Notes under the pieces: model-generated
Told to the model about the DNA's origin: nothing
Seen by the model: the letters and a program-made list of their open reading frames with translations, nothing else
Databases searched by the model: none
Source of the DNA: JAEUTH01 sp044230205
GTDB lineage: Bacteria > Bacteroidota > Bacteroidia > AKYH767-A > OLB10
Direction of reading: 5' to 3'
Assembly: GCA_044230205.1 (NCBI GenBank)
Contig: JBGARN010000001.1
Location: 62,001-126,000, forward strand
DNA: 64,000 bases
Made by a program: the position numbers and the translations under genes
Shown here: piece after piece, positions 18,386-26,800 of the stretch
Numbering within the stretch: position 1 is the first letter of the stretch
How the letters are laid out: the number at the start of each line of letters is the position of its first letter

Positions 18386-19174
18386 ATGAATATTAACTTA
18401 AAAGGCAGGCGTGCATTAGTTTGCGGCAGTACACAAGGTATCGGCAAATCAGCAGCCATTGAACTTTCAAAAATGGAGTGCAACGTTACTTTGCTTGCAA
18501 GAGATGAAAATGTTTTACAACAAGTAATAAAAGAGCTGGATACCTTCCAGGGTCAGCGCCATGATTTTATTTGTGCTGACTATACCAACCCTGCTGACCT
18601 TAAAGAGAAGGTAGAAAAGCATATACAGGCAAAAGATGTTTTTCACATATTGGTTAATAATACAGGCGGGCCTCCTGCAGGACCGGCATTAACAGCAAAG
18701 ACAGATGATTTTTTCCAGGCGTTTAATAATCACTTAATATGCAATCACATTCTTGTTCAGTCCTGCATTGAAGGAATGAAGCAAGCCAACTTTGGGCGTA
18801 TTGTAAATGTTATTTCAACTTCAGTAAAGCAGCCAATTAAAGGGTTAGGAGTTTCCAATACAGTGCGCGCTGCTGTTGCTAACTGGTCGAAAACACTGGC
18901 AGGTGAAGTTGCCCGTTATGGAATTACCGTAAATAATGTTTTACCTGGGGCAACTATTACTGCACGTCTGACAGCAATTATAGATGACAAAGCCCGAAAG
19001 AGTGGTAAAACATTTAATGATGTTACCCGCGAAATGCTTTCAGAAATTCCGGCTGGCCGCTTTGCCGAGCCGGAAGAAGTAGCCAATGCTATTGCTTTTT
19101 TATGTTCACCGGCTGCTGCTTACATTAATGGCATTAACCTTCCGGTTGATGGAGGCAGAACCCTTTGCCTTTAA
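18386..19174 (+). CDS. Atypical short-chain dehydrogenase/reductase family protein
   Basis: 262 residues with a normal NAD(P)-binding half: the glycine motif VCGSTQGIGKS at 12-22 and NNTGG at 91-95. The C-terminal PG and INLPVDGG motifs are also present. The catalytic YxxxK is replaced: where FabG has Tyr-x-x-x-Lys, this protein has Ser157-Asn-Thr-Val-Arg161 followed by AAVANWSKTLA. A recognised SDR subgroup shares this loss of Tyr, so it may be a divergent enzyme or a non-catalytic binding protein. Its position, between the dioxygenase and the aminomuconate semialdehyde dehydrogenase, suggests a kynurenine-pathway role, but that is inference. The start codon ATG 18386 lies 149 bp from the divergent small gene. 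Confidence 0.85.
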   Translation: MNINLKGRRALVCGSTQGIGKSAAIELSKMECNVTLLARDENVLQQVIKELDTFQGQRHDFICADYTNPADLKEKVEKHIQAKDVFHILVNNTGGPPAGPALTAKTDDFFQAFNNHLICNHILVQSCIEGMKQANFGRIVNVISTSVKQPIKGLGVSNTVRAAVANWSKTLAGEVARYGITVNNVLPGATITARLTAIIDDKARKSGKTFNDVTREMLSEIPAGRFAEPEEVANAIAFLCSPAAAYINGINLPVDGGRTLCL

Positions 19175-19202
19175 TTATAGATAAAGGTGTATAACCGGGG
19201 GC

Positions 19203-19250
19203 ATGGTGAGAGGAGTCGAACCCGTGTGCAGAATAGACCTGTGTAAGCAT
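19203..19250 (-). other. tmRNA/tRNA 3'-end-like fragment
   Basis: Read on the minus strand, the segment contains ACACGGGTTCGACTCC followed by TCTCACCA. This is the T-loop (GGTTCGACTCC) and 3' end of a tmRNA or tRNA, with about six bases missing between the T-arm and the terminal ACCA. The T-stem is poor and no matching 5' acceptor half is visible, so it is not a functional RNA. It lies in the 137-base gap 19175-19311, which has no gene. It may be a remnant left by an element that once used the 3' end of such a gene as its attachment site. Confidence 0.4.
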
Positions 19251-19311
19251 TCCAACTTTCCTAGTAATGGCTTAATACATTTTTTAGTATAAGTATTATA
19301 ATAAATGTTAC

Positions 19312-19551
19312 ATGACAACAACTGATATCATTGGTTTTATAGGTGTTGCAATTTTATTGCTTGCATTTTTTTTACAACTCATTAATAAAATATCAAAAGA
19401 GAGTTACGCCTATATATTAATGAACATTGCAGGTGCAGGTATTGCCTGCATGGCATCTATCATGCTTAACTATTTACCTTTTATAATTCTTGAAGCAGCG
19501 TGGACGCTGATTTCAGTGTGGGGATTAATTCAGTTTGCAGTGAAAAGATGA
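19312..19551 (+). CDS. Small inner-membrane protein, CBU_0592-like
   Basis: 79 residues consisting of two or three hydrophobic helices (about 7-25, 33-52 and 56-75) joined by short polar turns, with KISKES in the first loop. Composition and length agree with the small CBU_0592-type membrane protein family, whose function is unknown. It ends 66 bp before the aminomuconate semialdehyde dehydrogenase gene on the same strand and may be co-transcribed. The tmRNA-like fragment lies just upstream. Confidence 0.72.
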   Translation: MTTTDIIGFIGVAILLLAFFLQLINKISKESYAYILMNIAGAGIACMASIMLNYLPFIILEAAWTLISVWGLIQFAVKR

Positions 19552-19617
19552 AAAGCTACTTTTGGACAAATTACAAGCCGGGCTCCTGGTTTAACCAAAA
19601 ATAGTATTCAAAAATCC

Positions 19618-21060
19618 ATGATAAAAATTCTTAATTACATCAACGGGCAGCTGATTGAACCAATTGGTAAAACCTACCTTGATAATGTTAATCCTGCAAT
19701 TGGCGAAGTATATGGTTTAATTCCTGATAGTGATGAACGCGATATTGATACCGCTGCTTCAGCTGCCACTGCGGCATTTAAAAAATGGAGCGTTACATCA
19801 GTACACAAACGCTCGGCAATACTTTTAAAAGTATCCGAGTTGATTACTGAAAACCTTGATAGACTAGCGAAAGCTGAAAGCATGGACAATGGCAAGCCGG
19901 TTTGGCTGGCTAAACAGGTAGATATACCCCGTGCTGCCAGTAACTTTCATCATTATGCAACAGCAGCTTTGCATCAACACACCGAAACGCATGCCATGGA
20001 AAACACGGCATTAAATTATACACTTCGCCAGCCGGTTGGTGTTGCGGGCTGCATATCGCCCTGGAACCTGCCTTTGTATTTATTTACATGGAAAATAGCA
20101 CCGGCACTTGCTGCAGGATGTTGTGTAGTAGCTAAGCCAAGTGAAATTACACCATATACGGCATTCTTGCTTTCTGAAATTTGCATCGAAGCAGGATTGC
20201 CACCGGGAGTACTAAATATAGTTCATGGGCTTGGGCCAAAAGTGGGCTCAGCCATTTCAGCCCATCCTGAAATTCCGGTTTTGTCTTTTACAGGTGGAAC
20301 CAAAACTGGAGCAACAATTGCAAGTATTGCTGCGCCTATGTTCAAAAAAATGTCGCTTGAGCTTGGCGGTAAAAATCCAAATATCATTTTTGCCGATTGC
20401 GATTTTGAACATGCTGTTGCAACTTCTATTAAATCATCGTTCAGCAACCAGGGCGAAATTTGCTTATGCGGGTCAAGAATTTTTGTAGAGAAGCCATTGT
20501 ATGAAAAGTTTAAAGCAGCTTTTGTTGAGGCCACAAAAAAATTAAAAGTTGGCGACCCTGATGATGACAATAATTTTCTTGGAGCCATTGTTTCAAAACC
20601 ACATTTCGAAAAAGTATTGAGTTACATAGAGCTTGCAAAGCAGGAAGGTGGAAAAATTCTATGTGGAGGAAATGTACTTAAGCCTGAAGGCAGATGCGCC
20701 AATGGCTATTTTTTAGAACCTACCATCATTGAAGGGTTAACTTATAATTGCAGAACAAACCTTGAGGAAATTTTCGGACCGGTTGTAACCATTATGCCCT
20801 TTGAAACCGAAGAAGAGGTATTAATGTATGCCAACGCTACGCAATATGGTTTAGCCGCAACCATATGGACTACCAATTTGAACAGGGCACATCGGATGGC
20901 GACTAATGTTCAAAGTGGAATCATTTGGATTAATTGCTGGCTGCTGCGTGATTTACGTACACCATTTGGAGGTATGAAAAATAGCGGAGTGGGACGTGAA
21001 GGCGGTTTTGAGGCTTTGAATTTTTTTACCGAAGAGAAGAATGTTTGCATTAAGTTCTGA
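19618..21060 (+). CDS. nbaE: 2-aminomuconate 6-semialdehyde dehydrogenase (ALDH family)
   Basis: 480 residues. It oxidises 2-aminomuconate semialdehyde (or hydroxymuconic semialdehyde) with NAD, the step after ACMSD. ALDH residues are catalytic Cys282 in SNQGEICLCGSR, general base Glu248 in SLELGGKNP and Asn150 in ISPWN. The NQGEICLCGSRIFVEKP segment and the C-terminal RDLRTPFGGMKNSGVGREGG are characteristic of the muconic-semialdehyde subgroup (also ALDH8A1). ALDH subgroups are hard to separate by eye, but the dioxygenase and the decarboxylase within 9 kb support this substrate. The next enzyme, 2-aminomuconate deaminase, is not seen in the window. AlkA follows after 11 bp. Confidence 0.88.
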   Translation: MIKILNYINGQLIEPIGKTYLDNVNPAIGEVYGLIPDSDERDIDTAASAATAAFKKWSVTSVHKRSAILLKVSELITENLDRLAKAESMDNGKPVWLAKQVDIPRAASNFHHYATAALHQHTETHAMENTALNYTLRQPVGVAGCISPWNLPLYLFTWKIAPALAAGCCVVAKPSEITPYTAFLLSEICIEAGLPPGVLNIVHGLGPKVGSAISAHPEIPVLSFTGGTKTGATIASIAAPMFKKMSLELGGKNPNIIFADCDFEHAVATSIKSSFSNQGEICLCGSRIFVEKPLYEKFKAAFVEATKKLKVGDPDDDNNFLGAIVSKPHFEKVLSYIELAKQEGGKILCGGNVLKPEGRCANGYFLEPTIIEGLTYNCRTNLEEIFGPVVTIMPFETEEEVLMYANATQYGLAATIWTTNLNRAHRMATNVQSGIIWINCWLLRDLRTPFGGMKNSGVGREGGFEALNFFTEEKNVCIKF

Positions 21061-21071
21061 ATACTGTTTCA

Positions 21072-21704
21072 ATGAAAATTGAACAATTTAATGCAAGTAA
21101 TTTTCAATCGATTTGCGATATACTGGCATCCAAACATCTCTATTTTAAAAAGGTAATTGATGATTACGGTTATCCACCCTTCTGGAATCGTAAACCAACT
21201 TTTGAAACTCTTATTCATATCATTTTGGAACAGCAGGTTTCGCTGGCATCGGCACGAGCAGCATTTGTTCGGCTAAAATCAAAAATCGGAATTATAACCC
21301 CTAATAAGATTTTGTCGCTCAATGATGCAGAATTGAAAGCATGTTATTTCAGCCGCCAGAAGATTGTTTATGTTCGGCATCTTGCTGCTTCATTACAAAA
21401 CAAAAGTATTCAACTAAAGAAACTAAACATGTTGCCTGATGAAGATATAAGAGTCCAGTTGAAAAAAGTAAAAGGCATTGGTAACTGGACAGTTGATGTG
21501 TACCTGATGATGTGTTTAAACCGCTTGGATTTATTTCCAATTAACGATATAGCTTTGATAAAAGGAATTCATGAAATAATGAATTACAAAACAAAATTGT
21601 CGCACAGTAAGGTTATTCAAATAACACTTCAATGGTCACCGTATAGAACCATTGCAGCTTATTTATGCTGGCATGCTTATCTTTCAAAGCGAAAATTCGT
21701 TTAA
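21072..21704 (+). CDS. DNA-3-methyladenine glycosylase II-like (HhH-GPD family)
   Basis: 210 residues, all cytoplasmic. It removes alkylated bases from DNA in base-excision repair. The helix-hairpin-helix VKGIGNWTVDVYLMMCLNR (~133-151) is followed by the catalytic Asp159 in LFPINDIAL, and the preceding core FETLIHIILEQQVS is typical. It lacks the N-terminal AlkA domain of E. coli, as short family members do. It starts 11 bp after the dehydrogenase gene, so the two are probably co-transcribed although unrelated in function. It converges on the TPM-domain gene at 21758. Confidence 0.9.
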   Translation: MKIEQFNASNFQSICDILASKHLYFKKVIDDYGYPPFWNRKPTFETLIHIILEQQVSLASARAAFVRLKSKIGIITPNKILSLNDAELKACYFSRQKIVYVRHLAASLQNKSIQLKKLNMLPDEDIRVQLKKVKGIGNWTVDVYLMMCLNRLDLFPINDIALIKGIHEIMNYKTKLSHSKVIQITLQWSPYRTIAAYLCWHAYLSKRKFV

Positions 21705-21757
21705 TAAATTGAAAGGATTACTACAGTTCAACAGATACTTTAGTAAGAATACAATAG

Positions 21758-22600
21758 TTACCACGAGCCACCGGCACCGCCACCGCCAAAACTGCCACCA
21801 CCAAAGCCACCAAAACTACTGCTGCTACCGCCCCCCCAGCTACTACCGCCCCCCCAACTACTTCCACCTCCTCTGTTTCTGCGATTAAGCGCAGCATTAA
21901 GTATTGTCCATGCAATCCAGAAAGGTACATTGTTTAGCTGAGCATATTTTCTTGCAGAGCGTACCTTACTTCTAATCACAAAAAACATAATGAATATGAA
22001 AAACAAAATGAAAATGATAAAAGGCCATGCATTTTCATTCTCTCCATTATAATCACTGGCATCACTCACATATTCACCAGCGGCTGCAGCAATCATTGCA
22101 TCAACACCTGCGTTAACCCCACTGAAATAATCACCCTGTTTAAAGTAAGGGATCATTTCCTTGCGCAGAATAGTGCCAAGTTTTCCGTCATTCAATGCGC
22201 CTTCCATACCATACCCAGTAGCAATAAATGCTTTGCGGTCTTGTTTTGCAATAAGCACAAGTATTCCGTTGTTTTTACCTTTCTGGCCAATACCCCATTT
22301 ATTACCCAGCTTTATGGTGTAATCATCAACAGGATAACCATCTAGATCGGAAATAGTAACAATTGCAATTTGTGTTGAAGTGCTGTCATTATAGGCTCTT
22401 AATTTTAGCTCCAGCATAGTTGTTTGGTCATTGCTGAACAAACCTGCAAAATCATTAACTAAACGTGGCGGATCAGGTTTTTCTGGAAAATTCTGTGCAA
22501 TAGAAACGGAGGTAAGCAGTACCAGCACGAAAAATTGCTTGAAAACGCCATAACCTATATGCCTGATGTTATTTATAAATAAGGTCGAAAAAAACTTCAT
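21758..22600 (-). CDS. YgcG-type TPM-domain membrane protein with Gly/Ser-rich tail
   Basis: 280 residues. After an N-terminal hydrophobic/signal segment (~18-37) comes a TPM domain (~45-190: FPEKPDPPRLVNDFAGLFS ... IAIVTISDLDGYPVDDYTIKL), placed in the periplasm. A transmembrane helix (~200-218) follows, and the last ~35 residues are Gly/Ser/Trp-rich (GGGSSWGGGSSWGGGSSSS). This matches the YgcG family, often encoded with LemA, as here. TPM domains in photosystem repair proteins have been assigned phosphatase activity; bacterial function is unclear. It is the last gene of the LemA operon, 12 bp after the previous one. Confidence 0.88.
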   Translation of the reverse strand: MKFFSTLFINNIRHIGYGVFKQFFVLVLLTSVSIAQNFPEKPDPPRLVNDFAGLFSNDQTTMLELKLRAYNDSTSTQIAIVTISDLDGYPVDDYTIKLGNKWGIGQKGKNNGILVLIAKQDRKAFIATGYGMEGALNDGKLGTILRKEMIPYFKQGDYFSGVNAGVDAMIAAAAGEYVSDASDYNGENENAWPFIIFILFFIFIMFFVIRSKVRSARKYAQLNNVPFWIAWTILNAALNRRNRGGGSSWGGGSSWGGGSSSSFGGFGGGSFGGGGAGGSW

Positions 22601-22612
22601 GTGCGCACCGGC

Positions 22613-23053
22613 TTAGTTTCCAAAAACAATTTCGTTACTTAACTCATTACTGTCATTACTCTTACGCGGAAAATGAACTGCCAATGCCTCACCAGCCTTT
22701 TTAATGCCGGCAATAAGTCCATCTGCAAGCAGGTTGTTTTTGAAATGAGAAAGCATCAGCTCTTTGGTTTCATTCCAGAAATCATCCTTCACTTTTTCAT
22801 GTATTCCTTTATCTCCTATTATCGCAAATTTGTGATCCTTAACCGAAAGATAAATGAGTACGCCATTTCGCAAATCAGTCTGATGCATTTTTAGCTGGCT
22901 GAATACCAAAACAGCTTTTTCAACCGGGTCGGCATTCTTGCAATGATCATCTATAAACAAGCGTATCTCGCCTGAAGTCATCAACTCAGCTTCTGCAATT
23001 GCTGCTTTAATGCCCAATTGTTCCTTTTCCGAAAATGCCTGGCTTGCAATCAA
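22613..23053 (-). CDS. TPM-domain protein
   Basis: 146 residues without signal peptide or membrane helix. It is a compact TPM domain (FSEKEQLGIKAAIAEAELMT, SGEIRLFIDD, NGVLIYLSVKDHKFAIIGDK). The start is TTG at 23053: a stop codon lies two codons upstream, no ATG is available, and the next Met (residue 25) would cut into the domain. The gene starts 18 bp after the stop of the truncated LemA gene and ends 12 bp before the YgcG-like gene, so the three form an operon. Function of the family is not established. Confidence 0.85.
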   Translation of the reverse strand: MIASQAFSEKEQLGIKAAIAEAELMTSGEIRLFIDDHCKNADPVEKAVLVFSQLKMHQTDLRNGVLIYLSVKDHKFAIIGDKGIHEKVKDDFWNETKELMLSHFKNNLLADGLIAGIKKAGEALAVHFPRKSNDSNELSNEIVFGN

Positions 23054-23071
23054 TTTTTAAAAATTAGAATT

Positions 23072-23473
23072 TTACCTCAGGCGCTTTTTCAGCATGGCTT
23101 TCAGGTTAGGATATTGTTCAACCGTAAGTAATAATCGGCTTAATGAACCGCTCAACTGATCCTGCGCTTTTTGAAATTGAGCAATTTTTTCCGGGGTCAG
23201 ATCATTAGCGTCTAATTTTATTTTAGTTGCCTGGCTGCGGGCTTCAATTACTGCAGTTAATGTTGACTTTTCAAAATCAGCATATCCTTTTACAGTGTTT
23301 ACCAGGTTGCCGATAAGATCGGACCTGCGCTGATATTGTGTTTCAACTTTTGCCCATTCTGCTTTTACATCTTCGCTGTACTGAACCATATTGTTATATG
23401 ATCCGGCAAAAAAACGGTAAATTATAAACAGTATAACAACAATTACTGCTAATACTATCCAGGTTTTTTTCAT
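23072..23473 (-). CDS. LemA family protein, C-terminally truncated
   Basis: 133 residues. One N-terminal transmembrane helix (~5-24) precedes the LemA coiled-coil region (SYNNMVQYSEDVKAEWAKVE, QYQRRSDLIGNLVNTVKGYA). Normal LemA proteins have about 180-200 residues and continue past YPNLKA with NxxFLxLQxQLEGTENRI. Here the frame ends YPNLKAMLKKRLR-stop and the next gene begins 18 bp later. No remnant of the missing ~60 residues is visible in any frame, so the 3' part appears deleted, not merely frameshifted. It may still make a membrane-anchored helical protein. It is first in the LemA-TPM-TPM operon. Confidence 0.85.
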   Translation of the reverse strand: MKKTWIVLAVIVVILFIIYRFFAGSYNNMVQYSEDVKAEWAKVETQYQRRSDLIGNLVNTVKGYADFEKSTLTAVIEARSQATKIKLDANDLTPEKIAQFQKAQDQLSGSLSRLLLTVEQYPNLKAMLKKRLR

Positions 23474-23643
23474 TTCTAAATTTTGTGTTTTTTAATGTTA
23501 AGAGGATTTGATGTCTAACGGGTCAATAACCGTAGCGCTTTAAATTTTCTGTGTTTTAATTTTTTGATGACGGTGCTAAGGTATAAATATTGTAACTTGA
23601 CACTATGGATTAATATCGAACCGATTTGTTACAAGATGGCCGG

Positions 23644-23874
23644 CTATTTATTGAACTCGGCTACACTTATTTGCTTAGAGGAAAAGTTGTTTTTTGCAGA
23701 AGATACAACATCCAGCCAAAGTTCATATGATGGTATGCTATAGCCATTAGTACGAAACTGCTTGAAATAGTCAAGAATTTCATTCAGTGTTAGTGAACTA
23801 ACTGTTGCAGGATTTTGGGAATTTGTAATTATTGAAAAGGATAAGAATGCTGCTAAAAAGAGTAAATAGTTCAT
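23644..23874 (-). CDS. Small secreted protein, unknown function
   Basis: 76 residues. A signal peptide covers residues 1-20 (MNYLLFLAAFLSFSIITNSQ); the mature part is short, with a few aromatic residues (NEILDYFKQF, SYELWLDVV). No known domain is recognised. It begins 10 bp after the giant adhesin gene and reads in the same direction, so it may be a co-expressed partner of that protein. The 170 bases downstream (23474-23643) hold no gene that I can see. Confidence 0.6.
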   Translation of the reverse strand: MNYLLFLAAFLSFSIITNSQNPATVSSLTLNEILDYFKQFRTNGYSIPSYELWLDVVSSAKNNFSSKQISVAEFNK

Positions 23875-23884
23875 GGTTGAATGA

Positions 23885-26800
23885 TTATCTTATTAAATCA
23901 ATCAAGCCGGTAAACTCACGCTTTCTTCCTGTTTTCATAGTTACTTTTATTACATAAACATATGTTCCTATTGGAGCTACACCACCGTTTTTTGCACTTC
24001 CATCCCATGGCTTGTTAAAAGAATCGGTTCGATACACCAGGTCGGCCCAACGATTGTAAATGGACATCTCAAACTCTAAAACATCAAAAACATAATTGGA
24101 GGTGAAAAAGCTTTCATTAACCCGATCTCCGTTTGGCGTAAAGGCTTTGGGCAACCAAAATGGAGCAACTGTAACAGATTTTATAATTTCATTACTGCAT
24201 CCTCTGCGGTTAAATGCAGTAAGCTTAATTGGATAACTGCCTTCTTCATCGAAATAGTATATCGGGTTGGGCTCTATTGAATTCACCTCGCTGCTGAAAG
24301 TCCAAAGCCATGATGTAGCATCCTGGCTTTCATTTATAAATTGAACACCTCCGTCAAAAAGCGGAACTAAATCACGGCTCATTGAAAATAAGGGTATTGG
24401 CATAGGTGGGTAATCAATATGAATGCTAAATGTGGTATCACCAATACAACCATATGGAGTTGTTATGGTAAGACTGACGATATAGTTTCCGGTTGCATTG
24501 AAATAATGTATTGGTTCAGGTACAGAATCGAAGTATCCATCGCCAAAATTCCAATTAAAGGTTGATCCCGGTTCATACAATGATTTATTGATAAAATTGA
24601 ATTTTACACCAAAGCCGCAGGCAAGTACTGAATCAAAACTAAAATTGACATAAGGAGCCTCGTGCAATTGAGTTACGATTGGTGATGAAACGGCATCACA
24701 GCCTGCATTGTCAATAACTATTAAAGTAAAAGTGCCCGATTGATTTACATTTATTGTTTGTGATGTTGCACCGTTTGACCAATAATAATACATTCCATTA
24801 TTAGCTGTTAGGGTAACACTTTCACCGGTGCAAAAGTCCACAGGCCCTAAAGGGGTAATTGTTGCAACGGGAACGTCAACAAATAGAATTTTATCAGGAC
24901 TTGTTCCTGTACAACCATTGGCATCTGTAACTGTAACGCTATAGGTTCCGGATAAGGCAGGATAAATAGATGGTGTGGTTGCACCGGTATTCCAAGAATA
25001 AGAAACATAACCACTATCTACACTAAGTTGAGCTGTCTGCCCTGTGCAAATAGTGTCCAGCCCGGATACCATGGGGGTAGGATTAGGGTTAACGGTGAGG
25101 CTAAAATTTGTTGAATCACTGCATCCATTAGCATCAGTAACGGTAACCACATAAATACCTGTTAACCCGGCATTAATGACCTGGTTGGTAGAACCAGTTG
25201 ACCATTGATAGCTAACACCTCCGCTGGCTGTAAGGCTGGATGTATTTCCATCGCATATTGTATTGATGCCTGAAATGACAGGCACAGGCAATGGATTAAC
25301 CACAAGCGTAACACTTGTTGTAGCGGAGCAGTTGTTTACATCAGTAACAGTTACGATATAGGTTGCACCGTTTCCGGTTGAAATAACCTGTGATGATGCA
25401 CCTGTATTCCAGGCATAGTTAATGTATCCTGAACCGGCATCAAGGTTTGTAACCTGGCCCTGGCAAATTGAATTGCCGCCAGCTATTGAAGGGGTAGGTA
25501 AGGGATTCACAGTTAAAACGTAACTTGATGTTCCTGTACAGCCATTCACATCGGTAACTGTAACCGTATAGGTTCCTGCTGCAGTTAGATTAATAAGTTG
25601 GGTATTAATGCCATTGCTCCAGGTATAACTCTGAAATCCCGCACCTGCATCAAAGAATGTTAAATCACCCTGGCAGATAAAATTGTCACCAATAATTACC
25701 GGAGCAGGATTATTATTTACAGTTACTCCCGCACTTACTGATGCAGTGCAACCATTTGCATCTGTAACCGTAACGGTATAATTTCCTGTTGCAATAGGGA
25801 AAATGGATTGACCTACAGAACCATCAGACCATAAGTAAGCATTAAAACCTGGCGTTGCATCAAGGTTTGCACTAGCGCCTGCACACACTACTGTTAAACC
25901 TGAAATAGAAGGAGAAGGAAGTGGATTTACTAAAAGTGTAGCTGATGCTGTTCCGGTACAGCCGTTACCATCAGTAACTGTAACGGTATAAGTTCCGGTA
26001 CTGTTTGCGGTAATACTCTGTGATGAAACACCGGTATTCCAGTTATAAATTATATAACCCGAACCGGCATCCAAAACACTAACAGTATCAGCACAGATTG
26101 TGCTGTTGCCTGTTATTGAAGGAGTTGGTAGTGAGTTAACAGTAAGATTGTAGGTTGCAGTTCCTGAGCATCCATTGATATCGGTAACGGTAACAGTATA
26201 TATTCCGGAAGTCGTGGTTGAGGGGTTAAGTGTTTGAGTAGTTGCAGCTGTATTCCATAAATAGCTGACGTATCCAGCACCTGCATCAAAAGTTGTAGTA
26301 CCATTCTGGCAGACAACATTATTGCCGGTAATAACAGGAACAGGATTGCTTTGTACCGATACCGATGCAGTTGTTGTAGCTGAACAACCATTTCCATCAG
26401 TAACCGTAACAGTATAAACGCCTGCATTTGATGGTGTGATTACCTGTGTGCTATATCCATTGCTCCATAAATAATTTACATATCCGGCACCGGCATCCAA
26501 ATTTGAAGCACTCCCCGAACAGATTGACGTTACACCGGATATTGTTGGAGCAGGTAGTGAATAAGTTATAAGGGTAAGACTTGCGGAGTTGCTGCATCCG
26601 TTCATACCGGTAACAGTTACCGTGTAGGTAGCAGGAGAATTTACATAAATTGTTGGTGAGTTTGCACCGGTATTCCATTGATATGTTGTGAATCCTGCGC
26701 CTGCATTAAGTTGGATGCTGTCGCCAAGACAAATTCCATTTCCACCTGTGATGGTAGGAGTAGGTAAAGGATCAATGGCAAGTGAATAGTTTACTGAGCC

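Noticed and set aside
19203..19250. Functional tRNA gene
   Set aside because: There is no 5' acceptor half, no D-arm and the T-stem has mismatches.
21721..21930. Gly/Ala/Val-rich 69-residue frame
   Set aside because: It is a frame-shifted shadow of the Gly-rich tail of the YgcG-like gene.
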